The translations under genes were made by a program, and so were the position numbers. Below, in pieces: positions 53,056 to 62,139 of a stretch of DNA of 64,000 nucleotides. Within the stretch, counting starts at the first letter, position 1, and each line of letters starts with the position of its first letter. The notes beneath the pieces are model-generated. The model saw only the letters and a program-made list of their open reading frames with translations. It had not been told where the DNA came from and ran no database searches. This DNA comes from Acidovorax temperans (GTDB lineage Bacteria; Pseudomonadota; Gammaproteobacteria; Burkholderiales; Burkholderiaceae_C): NCBI RefSeq assembly GCF_006716905.1, contig NZ_VFPV01000004.1:62001-126000 (forward strand), written 5' to 3'.

Positions 53056-53886
53056 ATGAAAAAAATGACGTACATCGCTCTGGCGTGCGCGCTGGCGCTC
53101 ACCGGCTGCGTGACCACCGAGGGGGGCTCGGCCAGCGGGCTGTCGGCCGTGGTTTCGGCCTTGAACACCACGGGTGCAGTGGGTTCGGGCGGCTCCAAGA
53201 CGGAAAACAAGGTCGGCGCGGCGGTGGATGTGTTCAAGGCCGTGACAGTCTCGGACGAGGAACTCAAGTCGGTGGCGCTGCAGTACCGCGCCTATGGAGA
53301 CCGCACCGAAAAGCTGGCGCCGCCTAACAACAAATACGCCCAGCGCCTGGAGCGCCTGACGCGCACGCACGTCAATGAAGACGGCCTGCAGCTCAACTTC
53401 AAGGTGTACCTGAGCAAGGATGTGAACGCCAACGCGACGGCCGACGGCTCCATCCGCGTGTACGCAGGTTTGATGGACATGATGAACGACCAGGAGCTGC
53501 TGGGCGTCATCGGCCATGAAATCGGCCACGTCAAGCACGCCCACACCATGAGCGCCATGCGCACCGCCTACATGGCCTCCGCTGGCCGCAAGGCTGTGGC
53601 AGCCTCCAGCGGCACGGCAGCCAAGCTGGCCGATTCCGAACTGGGCGCGCTGGGCGAAAAGATATTCACCAGCCAGTTCTCGCAAAGCCAGGAAACCGAG
53701 TCGGATGACTACGGCCTGGCCTTCATGCAAAAGCACAAGTACAACGTCAAGGCGCTGGAGTCGGCCTTCCGCAAGCTGGCGTCGCTCAGCGGCAAACAGG
53801 GCGGGCTCGACCAGATGCTGTCCTCCCACCCCGATCCAGGCTCGCGTGCCGACCGCATGCGCGACAAGATCGGTGGCAAGAAGTAA
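53056..53886 (+). CDS. M48-family metalloprotease lipoprotein
   Basis: A 276-residue lipoprotein. The signal ends ALTGC (Cys18). The zinc motif is HEIGH at 154-158 in LLGVIGHEIGHVKHAH; the third ligand is in ETESDDYGL near residue 216. The overall layout is like LoiP/YggG. It is probably attached to a periplasmic membrane face and degrades or trims misfolded envelope proteins. It is monocistronic, followed by a repeat copy and a terminator. Confidence 0.88.
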   Translation: MKKMTYIALACALALTGCVTTEGGSASGLSAVVSALNTTGAVGSGGSKTENKVGAAVDVFKAVTVSDEELKSVALQYRAYGDRTEKLAPPNNKYAQRLERLTRTHVNEDGLQLNFKVYLSKDVNANATADGSIRVYAGLMDMMNDQELLGVIGHEIGHVKHAHTMSAMRTAYMASAGRKAVAASSGTAAKLADSELGALGEKIFTSQFSQSQETESDDYGLAFMQKHKYNVKALESAFRKLASLSGKQGGLDQMLSSHPDPGSRADRMRDKIGGKK

Positions 53887-53940
53887 TGCTATCGAAATAA
53901 TAGCTGCTGGCGCTTTCTGAATAAGCGCTGGAGGCCAATT
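53887..53940 (+). repeat. Palindromic interspersed repeat, copy 7
   Basis: TGCTATCGAAATAATAGCTG, then CTGGCGCTTTCTGAATAAGC, then GCTGGAGGCCAATT. It begins within two bases of the protease stop codon and ends just before the terminator. Confidence 0.85.
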
Positions 53941-53947
53941 CCATTCA

Positions 53948-53977
53948 AAGAGCCCCGCACTGCGGGGCTCTTTTTTT
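53948..53977 (+). terminator. Intrinsic terminator of the M48 protease gene
   Basis: AAAGAGCCCCGCA pairs with TGCGGGGCTCTTT, followed by a run of T. The interspersed repeat lies between the stop codon and this terminator. Confidence 0.9.
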
Positions 53978-54090
53978 GGTGCCGCCGCGCCGCGCCATGG
54001 CAACCCCCGCCTGCCAGAGGCCCCGGCCAGCCGTCAACCGCGTGACTGCCCCGGGTGGCTACTTCACAGCGGCGCTGCTACGCTGGCGGC

Positions 54091-56319
54091 ATGGAGACAA
54101 CACACCTTCCCCACGGCCGGGGTACATCGGCCCAGGGCACCGCGCCGCCCTACGTTCCGCAAATTCGTCTGTACCAGCAATGGCTGCACGCAACGCGCGG
54201 CCTGCAGTTCGACAGCTACGACGCGCTGTGGCGCTGGTCGGTCACCGATCTGGATGCCTTCTGGCAAAGCGTGTGGGACTACTTTGACCTGCAGTCGCCC
54301 ACGCCCCACACGGCCGTGTTGGCCAAGAACACCATGCCCGGTGCGCAGTGGTTTCCGGGCGCCCAGGTGAACTACGTGCGCCAGGTGATGCGCCACGTCG
54401 ATGCGGCGCACGCCGCCGGCCTGCCCGCCATCATCAGCCGCAATGAAAAAGGCAACCACCGCGAACTGGCCTGGCCCGAGCTGCGCCGCCAGGTGGCGTC
54501 GCTCGCGCTGCACCTCCAGGCCCAGGGCGTGCAGCCGGGCGACCGCGTGGCCGCCTACCTGCCCAACGTGCCCGAAGCCATGATCGCCTTCCTGGCCACT
54601 GCCAGCATTGGCGCGGTGTGGAGCATCTGCGCGCCCGACATGGGCACGCACGCGGTGCTCGACCGCTTCCGCCAGATCGAACCCAAGGTGCTCATCAGCG
54701 TGGACGGTGTGAGCTACGGCGGGCGCGACCACGACCGCACCGGCGTGCTGGCCGAGCTGCGTGCCGGGCTGCCCAGCCTGCAGCACGTGCTGCTGCTGGG
54801 CAATCTGGATGCTTCAATTTCCATAGCTGGCTGCGCAAGCTGGGCGAGCGCTACAGCCAGAAATGACGCAGAAACTGCGGCCTTTGAGCCGATGTGGCTG
54901 GCGTTTGACCACCCGCTGTGGATCGTCTATTCCAGCGGCACCACCGGCCTGCCCAAACCCATCGTGCACGGCCACGGCGGCAGCATGCTGGTGGCGCTGC
55001 AATTGAAGGTGTTGCACAACGACATTGGCTGCAGCTACGAGCCCAACAGCTTCGGCGAGCGCTACCACTGGTACAGCTCCACCGGCTGGGTGATGTGGAA
55101 CGCGCAGATGAGCGGCCTGCTCTCGGGCACCACCTGCGTCATCTTTGACGGCAACCCCGGTGGCAGCAAAGAGCTCCCCGACTGGGGCGTGCTGTGGCGC
55201 TTTGCGGCCGAAACCGGCGTGACCTTCTTCGGCGCGGGTGCGGCATTCTTTGCCAACTGCATGAAGGCGGGCATCACGCTGAGTGACTATGGCGACCTCA
55301 CGCGCATCCGCGCCCTGGGCACCACCGGCTCGCCGCTGTCGCCCGAGGTGCAGCAATGGGGCACGGCGCAGTTTGAGGCGCTGGGCACGCGCGACAACGC
55401 CGCAGCGCCGGGCCGCCCCAAGCAAGGCGCGGCCCCCCGCACCGGCCAAGCCGGGGGCCCTTCCCCAGCCGGGGGCAGCGACCCACACGCAGTGGGGGAG
55501 CGTGGGGGCGAACCAATATGGTGGAACAACATCTCTGGTGGCACGGACTTTTGCGGCGCTTTCATCGGCGGCAACCGCGAGATGCCCCAGGTGCCGGGCG
55601 AGATGCAATGCCGCATGCTGGGCGCAGCGGTGGAGGCCTGGAACGCCGAGGGCCAGCCGGTGACAGACGAGGTGGGCGAGCTGGTGTGTGCGCAGCCCCT
55701 GCCGTCCATGCCGCTGTACCTGTGGGGTGACAAGGACGGTTCGCGTTACCTCTCGAGCTACTTTGACATGTACCCGCCAGGCCACGGCCGCCAGCCCGGT
55801 GGTGGCGACGGCCCCGCCAGCATGGGCGCGGTGTGGCGGCACGGCGACTGGCTCAAGATCGGCGCCAACGGCGGCTGCACCATCTATGGCCGCTCTGATG
55901 CCACCATCAACCGCCATGGCCTGCGCATGGGCACCAGCGAGATCTACAGCGCGGTGGAGGCCTTGCCCGAGGTGCTGGACAGCCTGGTGGTGGACCTGGA
56001 ATACCTGGGCCGCGAGAGCTACATGCCCCTGTTTGTGGTGCTGCGCCCCGGCCAGGCGCTGGATGAGGCCCTGCGCGCCCGCATCAACGCGGCGGTGCGT
56101 ACCGCGCTCAGCCCCCGCTTTGTGCCCGACGACATCTTTGCCGTGGCCGAGGTGCCTCGCACCCTGAGCGGCAAGAAGCAGGAACTGCCTATCAAAAAAC
56201 TGCTGCTGGGCCAGCCCATCGAGAAGGTGGTGAACAAGGACGCGATGGCCAACCCCGGCTGCCTGGACTGGTACGTGGCCTTTGCGGCCGAGCGGGCGCA
56301 GACCTTGCCTGCGGCCTAG
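54091..56319 (+). CDS. Acetoacetyl-CoA synthetase with two repeat-derived insertions
   Basis: A 742-residue acyl-CoA synthetase of the ANL superfamily, which activates acetoacetate with ATP and CoA. The AMP-binding motif is YSSGTTGLPKPIVHGHGG. SGGTDFCGAFIGGN, GDWLKIG and GRSDATINRHGLRMG follow. The family is usually about 650-660 residues. The excess comes from two in-frame repeats. Residues ~240-260 are encoded by the interspersed repeat at 54808-54866. Residues ~435-475 are encoded by a different GC-rich repeat at 55407-55510. Both lie between conserved blocks, so the enzyme may still work. Confidence 0.9.
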   Translation: METTHLPHGRGTSAQGTAPPYVPQIRLYQQWLHATRGLQFDSYDALWRWSVTDLDAFWQSVWDYFDLQSPTPHTAVLAKNTMPGAQWFPGAQVNYVRQVMRHVDAAHAAGLPAIISRNEKGNHRELAWPELRRQVASLALHLQAQGVQPGDRVAAYLPNVPEAMIAFLATASIGAVWSICAPDMGTHAVLDRFRQIEPKVLISVDGVSYGGRDHDRTGVLAELRAGLPSLQHVLLLGNLDASISIAGCASWASATARNDAETAAFEPMWLAFDHPLWIVYSSGTTGLPKPIVHGHGGSMLVALQLKVLHNDIGCSYEPNSFGERYHWYSSTGWVMWNAQMSGLLSGTTCVIFDGNPGGSKELPDWGVLWRFAAETGVTFFGAGAAFFANCMKAGITLSDYGDLTRIRALGTTGSPLSPEVQQWGTAQFEALGTRDNAAAPGRPKQGAAPRTGQAGGPSPAGGSDPHAVGERGGEPIWWNNISGGTDFCGAFIGGNREMPQVPGEMQCRMLGAAVEAWNAEGQPVTDEVGELVCAQPLPSMPLYLWGDKDGSRYLSSYFDMYPPGHGRQPGGGDGPASMGAVWRHGDWLKIGANGGCTIYGRSDATINRHGLRMGTSEIYSAVEALPEVLDSLVVDLEYLGRESYMPLFVVLRPGQALDEALRARINAAVRTALSPRFVPDDIFAVAEVPRTLSGKKQELPIKKLLLGQPIEKVVNKDAMANPGCLDWYVAFAAERAQTLPAA
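54808..54866 (+). repeat. Palindromic interspersed repeat, copy 8, inside the acetoacetyl-CoA synthetase gene
   Basis: GATGCTTCAATTTCCATAGC, then TGGCTGCGCAAGCTGGGCGA, then GCGCTACAGCCAGAAATGAC. It is the sense-strand form of the repeat, read in frame as SISIAGCASWASATARND. No stop codon is present in this frame. Confidence 0.7.
55407..55510 (+). repeat. GC-rich repeat inside the acetoacetyl-CoA synthetase gene
   Basis: GCCGGGCCGCCCCAAGCAAG at the left and GGGGGCAGCGACCCACACGC, then AGTGGGGGAGCGTGGGGGC, at the right. From memory this is a common intergenic repeat type in Comamonadaceae. It encodes about 40 residues rich in Pro, Gly, Ala and Arg. Confidence 0.6.
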
Positions 56320-56526
56320 CCGTACGCTGGGACGCAAGGCGTATCGACTGGCTGTGGTGAAGAAAGCCGTGCCGGGCGGGGGGCAGCGGCTGGGGGACTC
56401 GTCCTGCTGTTAACCTGCAGGGTGGCCGCCTGAAATCCGCTGCGCCGCCACAGATGCCGGGGCGTTGGCCACCTGCACGTCCATAATTGAACTTTGCTTT
56501 GACTGTGCTCCACAGACGCACTTCCC

Positions 56527-57153
56527 ATGAATACACCCCAGCACCCCAAACGTTTTTCCATGATCCGCGAATTCCATCTGGCGGACTGGTTCACCCTTGG
56601 CAACGCGGTTTGTGGCGTCGGGGCACTGTTTTCGGCCATGTCGTACCTGGCCACGCAGGATGTGGTGCACATCTACTTTGCCGCCGCCCTGGTGCTGGCG
56701 GCGCTGATTTTTGATGTGTTGGACGGCCGCATCGCCCGCTGGCGCCAGAAAAGCTCGGCCATGGGGCGCGAGCTGGATTCGCTGGCCGACGTGATCTCGT
56801 TTGGCGTGGCGCCCGCCATCATTGCCTACGGCTGCGGCATGCAGGGCCTGTACGACCGCGTGGTGCTGGCCTACTTCGTGGCCTGCGGGGTGTCGCGCCT
56901 GGCGCGCTACAACGTCACGGCCGAAAACCTCTCGGGCGATGATGGCAAGGTGAAATACTTTGAGGGCACGCCCATTCCCACCTCCATCGTGCTGGTGGGC
57001 CTGCTCGCGCTGGCCGCCGCCCAGGGGGCCGTGGGCCCTGACCTGTGGGGCGGCAACGTGGTGTTGGCGGGCTTCACGCTGCACCCGCTGGTGCTGCTGT
57101 TTGCGGCGTCCGGCTCGCTGATGATCAGCCGCATCCGCATTCCCAAGCTCTGA
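56527..57153 (+). CDS. pssA: CDP-alcohol phosphatidyltransferase (phosphatidylserine synthase type)
   Basis: A 208-residue inner-membrane enzyme. The CDP-alcohol motif DGxxARx8Gx3Dx3D is complete: Asp66-Gly67, Ala70-Arg71, Gly80, Asp84, Asp88. Several hydrophobic helices follow, and GTPIPTSIVLVGLL is typical of PssA. It likely joins CDP-diacylglycerol and serine to make phosphatidylserine. The start is preceded by ACTTCCC with no strong ribosome site; ATG 56527 fits the family start. Confidence 0.87.
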   Translation: MNTPQHPKRFSMIREFHLADWFTLGNAVCGVGALFSAMSYLATQDVVHIYFAAALVLAALIFDVLDGRIARWRQKSSAMGRELDSLADVISFGVAPAIIAYGCGMQGLYDRVVLAYFVACGVSRLARYNVTAENLSGDDGKVKYFEGTPIPTSIVLVGLLALAAAQGAVGPDLWGGNVVLAGFTLHPLVLLFAASGSLMISRIRIPKL

Positions 57154-57154
57154 C

Positions 57155-57212
57155 TTGCTATTGAAAATATAGCTGCTGGCGCTTGTTATATAAGCGCTAG
57201 AGGCTGTTTTTG
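57155..57212 (+). repeat. Palindromic interspersed repeat, copy 9
   Basis: TTGCTATTGAAAATATAGCT, then GCTGGCGCTTGTTATATAAG, then CGCTAGAGGCTGTTTTTG. It starts right after the pssA stop. Its last eight bases form the left target duplication of the nested ISL3-like element. Confidence 0.85.
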
Positions 57213-57300
57213 GGCTCTTCTAGCGAATAGTAGTGATGGAAATCGCCGCACGTCTGTAAACGACGATTTCGACGTACGACATTTATCGAGTGCATCACTA

Positions 57301-58480
57301 GTGTGGTGTCTCAAAAGTAATCATCAAATAATGGTACTCGCTGCCCGCGCCACAGATGCCAAGATGGTGTCCGCACTTTTATGCCACACGAACGGCTTGG
57401 GATCCTCGTTGTGACGATCAATGTATTCCCGTATGGATTGCTCCAGCTGAGCAACGCTGGTGTGGGCGCTGCGCTTGATCCACTGCTCGCTGATCTGGCT
57501 AAAGAAACGCTCGACCAGATTGAGCCAGGACGCTGAGGTGGGCGTGAAGTGAACGTGGTAGCGAGGATGGGCTGCTAGCCAGGCCCGCACTGCCTGCGTC
57601 TTGTGCGTGCCGTAGTTGTCCATGATCAGGTGGATGTCTTGTTCGCCAGGCACCGCTGCATCGATGGCTTTGAGGAACTGCAGGAATTCCACACTGCGGT
57701 GACGGCGCTTGAGCTGTCCTATGACTTTGCCAGTGGCCACATCCAGCGCTGCAAACAGCGACGTTGTGCCATGGCGCTTGTAATCGTGCGTGCGCGTGCT
57801 GGGTTTGCCAAACGTCAGTGGTAACCCTGGTTGGGTGCGATCCAGAGCCTGGATCTGGCTCTTCTCGTCCACGCACAGCACCAAGGCGCGATCGGGTGGT
57901 GCCATATACAGCCCCACCACATCCCGTACCTTGTCCACGAAATGGGGATCCGTCGATAGCTTGAAGGTTTCTTGCAGGTGCGGCTTCAGCCCAAAGGCAT
58001 GCCAGATGCGCTGCACCGTCGCGGGCGATACGCCAGCGTGCCGACTCATCTGGCGCACGCTCCAGTGCGTGGCGTTGTCAGGCTTGCTCTGGCGAACCTT
58101 GTCCACAATGAGCTGAACCTGCTCGTCGCCCACACTGCGCGGGCGGCCAGCGCGCGGGGCATCGGTCAAACCCGCCAGACGATACGCCCGGTAGCGCCGC
58201 CGCCACTTGGAGACAGTTTGCACCGTCGTGCCCAAGCGTTGGGCAATCATGGTGCCTGACTCCCCATCTGCGCAGCCCAGCACGATTCGCATGCGCAGCT
58301 TCTCGTCCTCGGGCGCTTTGCGTACGCGCAGTCGCGCATGCAGCTCTGCGCGCTCGGCATCGGTGATCTGCAGCTTCGTGGCGGGGCGTCCAGGGTGGGC
58401 CATCAGCGTAGTCTCCTATAAGGAAGCTGATTCGACCAACACCGGTCAAAATAGTTCTATCTATTTTTGAGACACCACAC
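57301..58480 (-). mobile_element. IS630-family insertion sequence
   Basis: A 1180-bp element with perfect 16-bp ends GTGTGGTGTCTCAAAA, flanked by TA on both sides (57299-57300 and 58481-58482), the usual IS630 target. It carries one intact transposase gene. It is inserted inside the small ISL3-like element. Confidence 0.9.
57324..58403 (-). CDS. IS630-family transposase
   Basis: A 359-residue DDE transposase. The N-terminal helix-turn-helix lies in [20 protein letters not shown]. The catalytic acids are in [25 protein letters not shown] and [11 protein letters not shown]. The gene fills the IS and looks intact, so the element may still move. Confidence 0.93.
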   Translation of the reverse strand: MAHPGRPATKLQITDAERAELHARLRVRKAPEDEKLRMRIVLGCADGESGTMIAQRLGTTVQTVSKWRRRYRAYRLAGLTDAPRAGRPRSVGDEQVQLIVDKVRQSKPDNATHWSVRQMSRHAGVSPATVQRIWHAFGLKPHLQETFKLSTDPHFVDKVRDVVGLYMAPPDRALVLCVDEKSQIQALDRTQPGLPLTFGKPSTRTHDYKRHGTTSLFAALDVATGKVIGQLKRRHRSVEFLQFLKAIDAAVPGEQDIHLIMDNYGTHKTQAVRAWLAAHPRYHVHFTPTSASWLNLVERFFSQISEQWIKRSAHTSVAQLEQSIREYIDRHNEDPKPFVWHKSADTILASVARAASTII

Positions 58481-58525
58481 TAGCATTCGCTAGAAGAGCC
58501 TGTTTTTGCTGAGTTTTCAGAAGAT

Positions 58526-59449
58526 TCAGGCAGCCGTGGGCTTGCGGTTCACCAGCACAATACCCACCGCCACCAGGCCCAGCGCAGCCACCAGGCCTGC
58601 GGTGATGGGCTCGCCCAGCCAGCCCGCGCCGAACAGCAGCGCAAACACCGGCGTCAAAAACACAAACGAAGACATCTTGGTGGCCGGGTAGCGCGCCAGC
58701 ATCCACATCCAGGCCAGGTAGCTCGCAAACGCCCCCACCAGGGCCTGCACGAGGAGCGATGCCCACGCAAACGCGCTGAAGTCCCACGACCAGGGCTCGC
58801 CCAGCGCCAGCGACAACAGGGGCAACAGGGCGGTGCTCACTGCCACCTGGTAGAGCAACTGGTGCTCTGGCGCCACCCGGGCCAGGGCCGTGCTGCGGAT
58901 GACCACCGTGGTCAGTGCCCACATCAGCCCCGCCGCCAGCCCCAGCGCATCGCCCAGCCAGGCCAGCGGGTGCGCGCCTGCAGCGCCGCCTGCCAGCCCG
59001 TCGCCCAGCGCCAGCCCCACGCCCACAAACGCCGCCGCCAGGCCCAGCCATTGCCAGGTGTAGAGCCGCTCGCCGGGAATAAAGCGCGGCAGCAGCAACG
59101 CCACCCAGAACGGTGAGCTGTACAAAAACACCGTCAGCCGCGAGGCCGAGGTGTATTGCAAACCCACGTAGATGCACGCGAACTCGCCCGCAAACAGCGC
59201 CCCGGCCAGCAGGCCGGCCCGCCAGCTTCCCTGCGGGGCAGCAGCGCCAGGGGCGACCCGCCCGCGCCACAGGCACCAGGCGCCGATGGCCGCCGTGGCC
59301 ATGGCAAAGCGCACAAAGGCCTGGAACACCGGCGGCACCTCGGCCACCGTGGCCTTGAGCAGCACCTGCTGGAACCCCCAGAACATGCAGCAAGCCAGCA
59401 GCAGGGTGATGGCGAAGGTGTCGAGGTGGGCTTTGCGGGTGGGGCTCAT
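58526..59449 (-). CDS. EamA/DMT-family transporter
   Basis: A 307-residue protein with ten hydrophobic helices in two EamA halves. LLLACCMFWGFQQVLLKATV is the first helix, YSSPFWVALLLPRFIPGERL ends the first half, and FLTPVFALLFGAGWLGEP ends the second. ATG 59449 was chosen; an upstream extension overlaps the divergent ion-channel gene. It may export a metabolite; the cargo is unknown. The IS630/MITE nest lies just downstream. Confidence 0.87.
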   Translation of the reverse strand: MSPTRKAHLDTFAITLLLACCMFWGFQQVLLKATVAEVPPVFQAFVRFAMATAAIGAWCLWRGRVAPGAAAPQGSWRAGLLAGALFAGEFACIYVGLQYTSASRLTVFLYSSPFWVALLLPRFIPGERLYTWQWLGLAAAFVGVGLALGDGLAGGAAGAHPLAWLGDALGLAAGLMWALTTVVIRSTALARVAPEHQLLYQVAVSTALLPLLSLALGEPWSWDFSAFAWASLLVQALVGAFASYLAWMWMLARYPATKMSSFVFLTPVFALLFGAGWLGEPITAGLVAALGLVAVGIVLVNRKPTAA

Positions 59450-59501
59450 CGCTTGATTATGGTCAAGTGACAGCCGAGCCGCTTCGGGTTTCAATAGCGG
59501 A

Positions 59502-60383
59502 ATGCCCCACGCTCCTTCCAGCCCCGACACCCCAGGCACCGACACCGCTTTGCAGGGCTGGCGCCTGCGCCTGTACACCATCATTTTTGAAGCCGACACG
59601 CGCGCGGGGCGGTGGTTTGATGTGGCGCTGATCGTGCTCATTCTGGCCAGCGTGGCCGTGGTGGTGGCTGACAGCGTACCTGCCCTGCAGGCCCGTTGGC
59701 ACCAGGTGTTCTGGGCCGCCGAATGGGTGTTCACGCTGTTGTTCACCATCGAATACGTGGCGCGCCTGCTGTGCGTGCGCCAGCCACTGCGCTACGCCAC
59801 CAGCTTTTTTGGCATCGTGGATCTGCTGGCGCTGCTGCCCACTTATCTGGCGCTGCTGCTGCCCGAGGCCCATGTGCTCATCGACGTGCGTGTGTTGCGG
59901 TTGCTGCGCATCTTCCGGGTGTTCAAGCTCACGGCGTACATGACCGAATACAGCAGCCTGGGGCAGGCGCTGCGGGCCAGCCGCCGCAAGATCACTGTGT
60001 TTCTGACGGCGGTGCTCATGATCGTGCTGGTAATGGGCACCCTGATGTACGTGGTGGAAGGCCCCAGCAACGGGTTTGAGTCCATCCCCACGGCCGTGTA
60101 CTGGGCCATCACCACCATGACCACGGTGGGCTTTGGCGATATCACGCCCAAGACGGACATGGGCCGCTTCATCGCCTCCGTCATGATGCTGCTGGGCTGG
60201 GGAACGCTGGCCGTGCCCACGGGCATCGTGACGGCCGAAATGGCGTCGCAGCGGGGGGCGCCGCCGCAGGTGCCCACCACCCGCACTTGCCCCGAGTGCC
60301 TGACCGAAGGCCACCTGCCCGAGGCGCGCTACTGCCTGCACTGCGGCGCGCATTTGTCGCCCTGGCAGCGCGAGGGTGCCTGA
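59502..60383 (+). CDS. Voltage-gated potassium-type ion channel with C-terminal zinc ribbon
   Basis: A 293-residue six-helix channel. The voltage-sensor S4 is VRVLRLLRIFRVFKL (residues ~129-143) with regularly spaced Arg. The potassium filter is TTVGFGD (207-213). The tail after S6 holds CPEC (263-266) and CLHC (278-281), a small zinc ribbon. It is divergent from the EamA gene and upstream of minC. The ribbon may regulate gating or assembly; that is inference. Confidence 0.88.
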   Translation: MPHAPSSPDTPGTDTALQGWRLRLYTIIFEADTRAGRWFDVALIVLILASVAVVVADSVPALQARWHQVFWAAEWVFTLLFTIEYVARLLCVRQPLRYATSFFGIVDLLALLPTYLALLLPEAHVLIDVRVLRLLRIFRVFKLTAYMTEYSSLGQALRASRRKITVFLTAVLMIVLVMGTLMYVVEGPSNGFESIPTAVYWAITTMTTVGFGDITPKTDMGRFIASVMMLLGWGTLAVPTGIVTAEMASQRGAPPQVPTTRTCPECLTEGHLPEARYCLHCGAHLSPWQREGA

Positions 60384-60519
60384 GCGTCCATTCCAGGGCA
60401 ACTTCTGATGCAAGCGAATGTGAGCGGTCGCCCCGCCGTGCACCGCCGGGCCATGCGCTGCCGCTACACTCAGGCCTTTGGGTTGCGCCCGGTGGTGCAG
60501 CCATTGAACCTTCCCCTCC

Positions 60520-61275
60520 ATGGCCACTGAAACGGCGGCGCAATCCCGCACCAGTTTTGACCTCAAAAGTGCTTCACTGCCCGTGGTGGCGGTGGTGCTC
60601 AAGACCACGGACGCGGCGCAGTTTGCCATGGACCTGGCCGAGCGCGTGGCCGATGCGCCCGGTTTTTTCGACTTTGACCCCGTACTGATCGACCTTGCGC
60701 CCGTGCGCGAGGCCGAAGAACCCATCGACTTTGCCGCCATTGCCGAGCAACTGCGCCAGCAGCGCACCTTGCCCGTGGCCGTGCGTGGTGGCAGCCCCGC
60801 CCAGATGGAAGCCGCCCGCGCCGCAGGCCTGGCCGCCGCACCCGATGCCCCACCGGCCCGTGCAGAAGCCCCCGCCCCCGTGGAAGTGGTGCGTGAAGTG
60901 ATCCGCGAGGTGGAGGTGGTGCGCGAAGTGCCCATGCCCGGCCCCGGCACGGTGGTGGTGGACAAGCCCTTGCGCTCGGGCCAGCAGGTGTATGCGCGCG
61001 GCGCCGACCTGGTGGTGATGGCGGTGGTGAGCTTTGGCGCCGAGGTGATTGCCGACGGCAACATCCACGTCTATGCCCCGCTGCGCGGCCGCGCCATTGC
61101 TGGCGCCCGGGGCAACACCGAAGCCCGCATTTTCAGCACCTGCCTGGAGCCGCAGCTGGTTTCCATTGCAGGCATCTACCGCACTACAGAAACCGCCTTG
61201 CCCGACAGCGTGGCAGGCAAGCCCGCCCAGGTTCGCCTGGACGGTGAAAAACTCATCATTGAGCCTCTGGCTTGA
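60520..61275 (+). CDS. minC: Septum-site inhibitor MinC
   Basis: A 251-residue cell-division inhibitor that blocks FtsZ assembly at the poles. The C-terminal MinC domain has LRSGQQVYARGADLVV and GAEVIADGNIHVYAPLRGRA. The N-terminal domain and a Pro/Glu linker with repeated VVREV units (~residues 120-137) precede it. ATG 60520 starts 45 bases before minD on the same strand as measured from its stop. Confidence 0.95.
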   Translation: MATETAAQSRTSFDLKSASLPVVAVVLKTTDAAQFAMDLAERVADAPGFFDFDPVLIDLAPVREAEEPIDFAAIAEQLRQQRTLPVAVRGGSPAQMEAARAAGLAAAPDAPPARAEAPAPVEVVREVIREVEVVREVPMPGPGTVVVDKPLRSGQQVYARGADLVVMAVVSFGAEVIADGNIHVYAPLRGRAIAGARGNTEARIFSTCLEPQLVSIAGIYRTTETALPDSVAGKPAQVRLDGEKLIIEPLA

Positions 61276-61320
61276 TGGGCCCCATCCGCTTCGTATCAAC
61301 CCACTGAGAACTAACAAGAC

Positions 61321-62136
61321 ATGGCCAAAATCGTCGTCGTGACCTCCGGCAAAGGTGGCGTGGGCAAGACCACCACCAGCGCCAGCTTTGCCTCCGGCCT
61401 CGCCCTGCGCGGCCACAAGACTGCCGTGATCGACTTCGACGTCGGTCTGCGCAACCTGGACCTCATCATGGGCTGCGAACGCCGCGTGGTGTATGACCTG
61501 ATCAACGTCATCCACGGCGAAGCCAACCTGAACCAGGCCCTGATCAAGGACAAGCAGTGCGACAACCTGTTTGTGCTGGCCGCCAGCCAGACCCGCGACA
61601 AGGACGCCCTGACGCAAGACGGCGTTGGCAAGGTGCTGTCGGACCTGGCCGGCATGGGCTTTGAATACATCGTGTGCGATTCGCCCGCCGGCATTGAAAG
61701 CGGCGCCCTCATGGCGATGCACTTTGCCGACGAGGCACTGCTGGTGACCAACCCCGAAGTGTCCTCCGTGCGCGACTCCGACCGCATCCTGGGCATGCTG
61801 GGCAGCAAGACCAAGCGCGCCATCGAAGGCGGCGAGCCCATCAAGGAACACCTGCTCATCACGCGCTACAACCCCAGCCGCGTGGAAGACGGCCAGATGC
61901 TGAGCCTGGAAGACATCCAGGACATCCTGCGCATCAAGCTGATCGGCGTGATTCCTGAATCGGAAGTGGTGCTGCAGTCGTCCAACCAGGGCACGCCCGC
62001 CATCCACGCGCAGGGCAGCGATGTGTCTGAAGCGTACAAGGACGTGATCGACCGCTTCCTGGGCCAGGAAAAGCCCCTGCGCTTCATCGAGGCAGAAAAG
62101 CCCGGCTTCTTTAAACGCCTGTTCGGGAGCAAATAA
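61321..62136 (+). CDS. minD: Septum-site ATPase MinD
   Basis: A 271-residue membrane-associated ATPase. The deviant Walker A GKGGVGKTT carries Lys11 and Lys16. AVIDFDVGLRNLDLIMGCE follows. The C-terminal amphipathic helix (FFKRLFGSK) binds the membrane. It recruits MinC and is stimulated by MinE. Confidence 0.97.
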   Translation: MAKIVVVTSGKGGVGKTTTSASFASGLALRGHKTAVIDFDVGLRNLDLIMGCERRVVYDLINVIHGEANLNQALIKDKQCDNLFVLAASQTRDKDALTQDGVGKVLSDLAGMGFEYIVCDSPAGIESGALMAMHFADEALLVTNPEVSSVRDSDRILGMLGSKTKRAIEGGEPIKEHLLITRYNPSRVEDGQMLSLEDIQDILRIKLIGVIPESEVVLQSSNQGTPAIHAQGSDVSEAYKDVIDRFLGQEKPLRFIEAEKPGFFKRLFGSK

Positions 62137-62139
62137 GCC

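Larger units (their letters stand above)
57213..58500. mobile_element. ISL3-like MITE (106 bp) split by an IS630 element
   Basis: The left end, GGCTCTTCTAGCGAATAGTA, and the right end, inverted as GGCTCTTCTAGCGAATGCTA, match over 26 bases with two differences. The 8-bp direct repeat TGTTTTTG flanks both sides (57205-57212 and 58501-58508). Without the IS630 insertion the element is 106 bp. The GGCTCTTC ends and 8-bp duplication are features of the ISL3 family; no ISL3 transposase is present. Confidence 0.75.
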
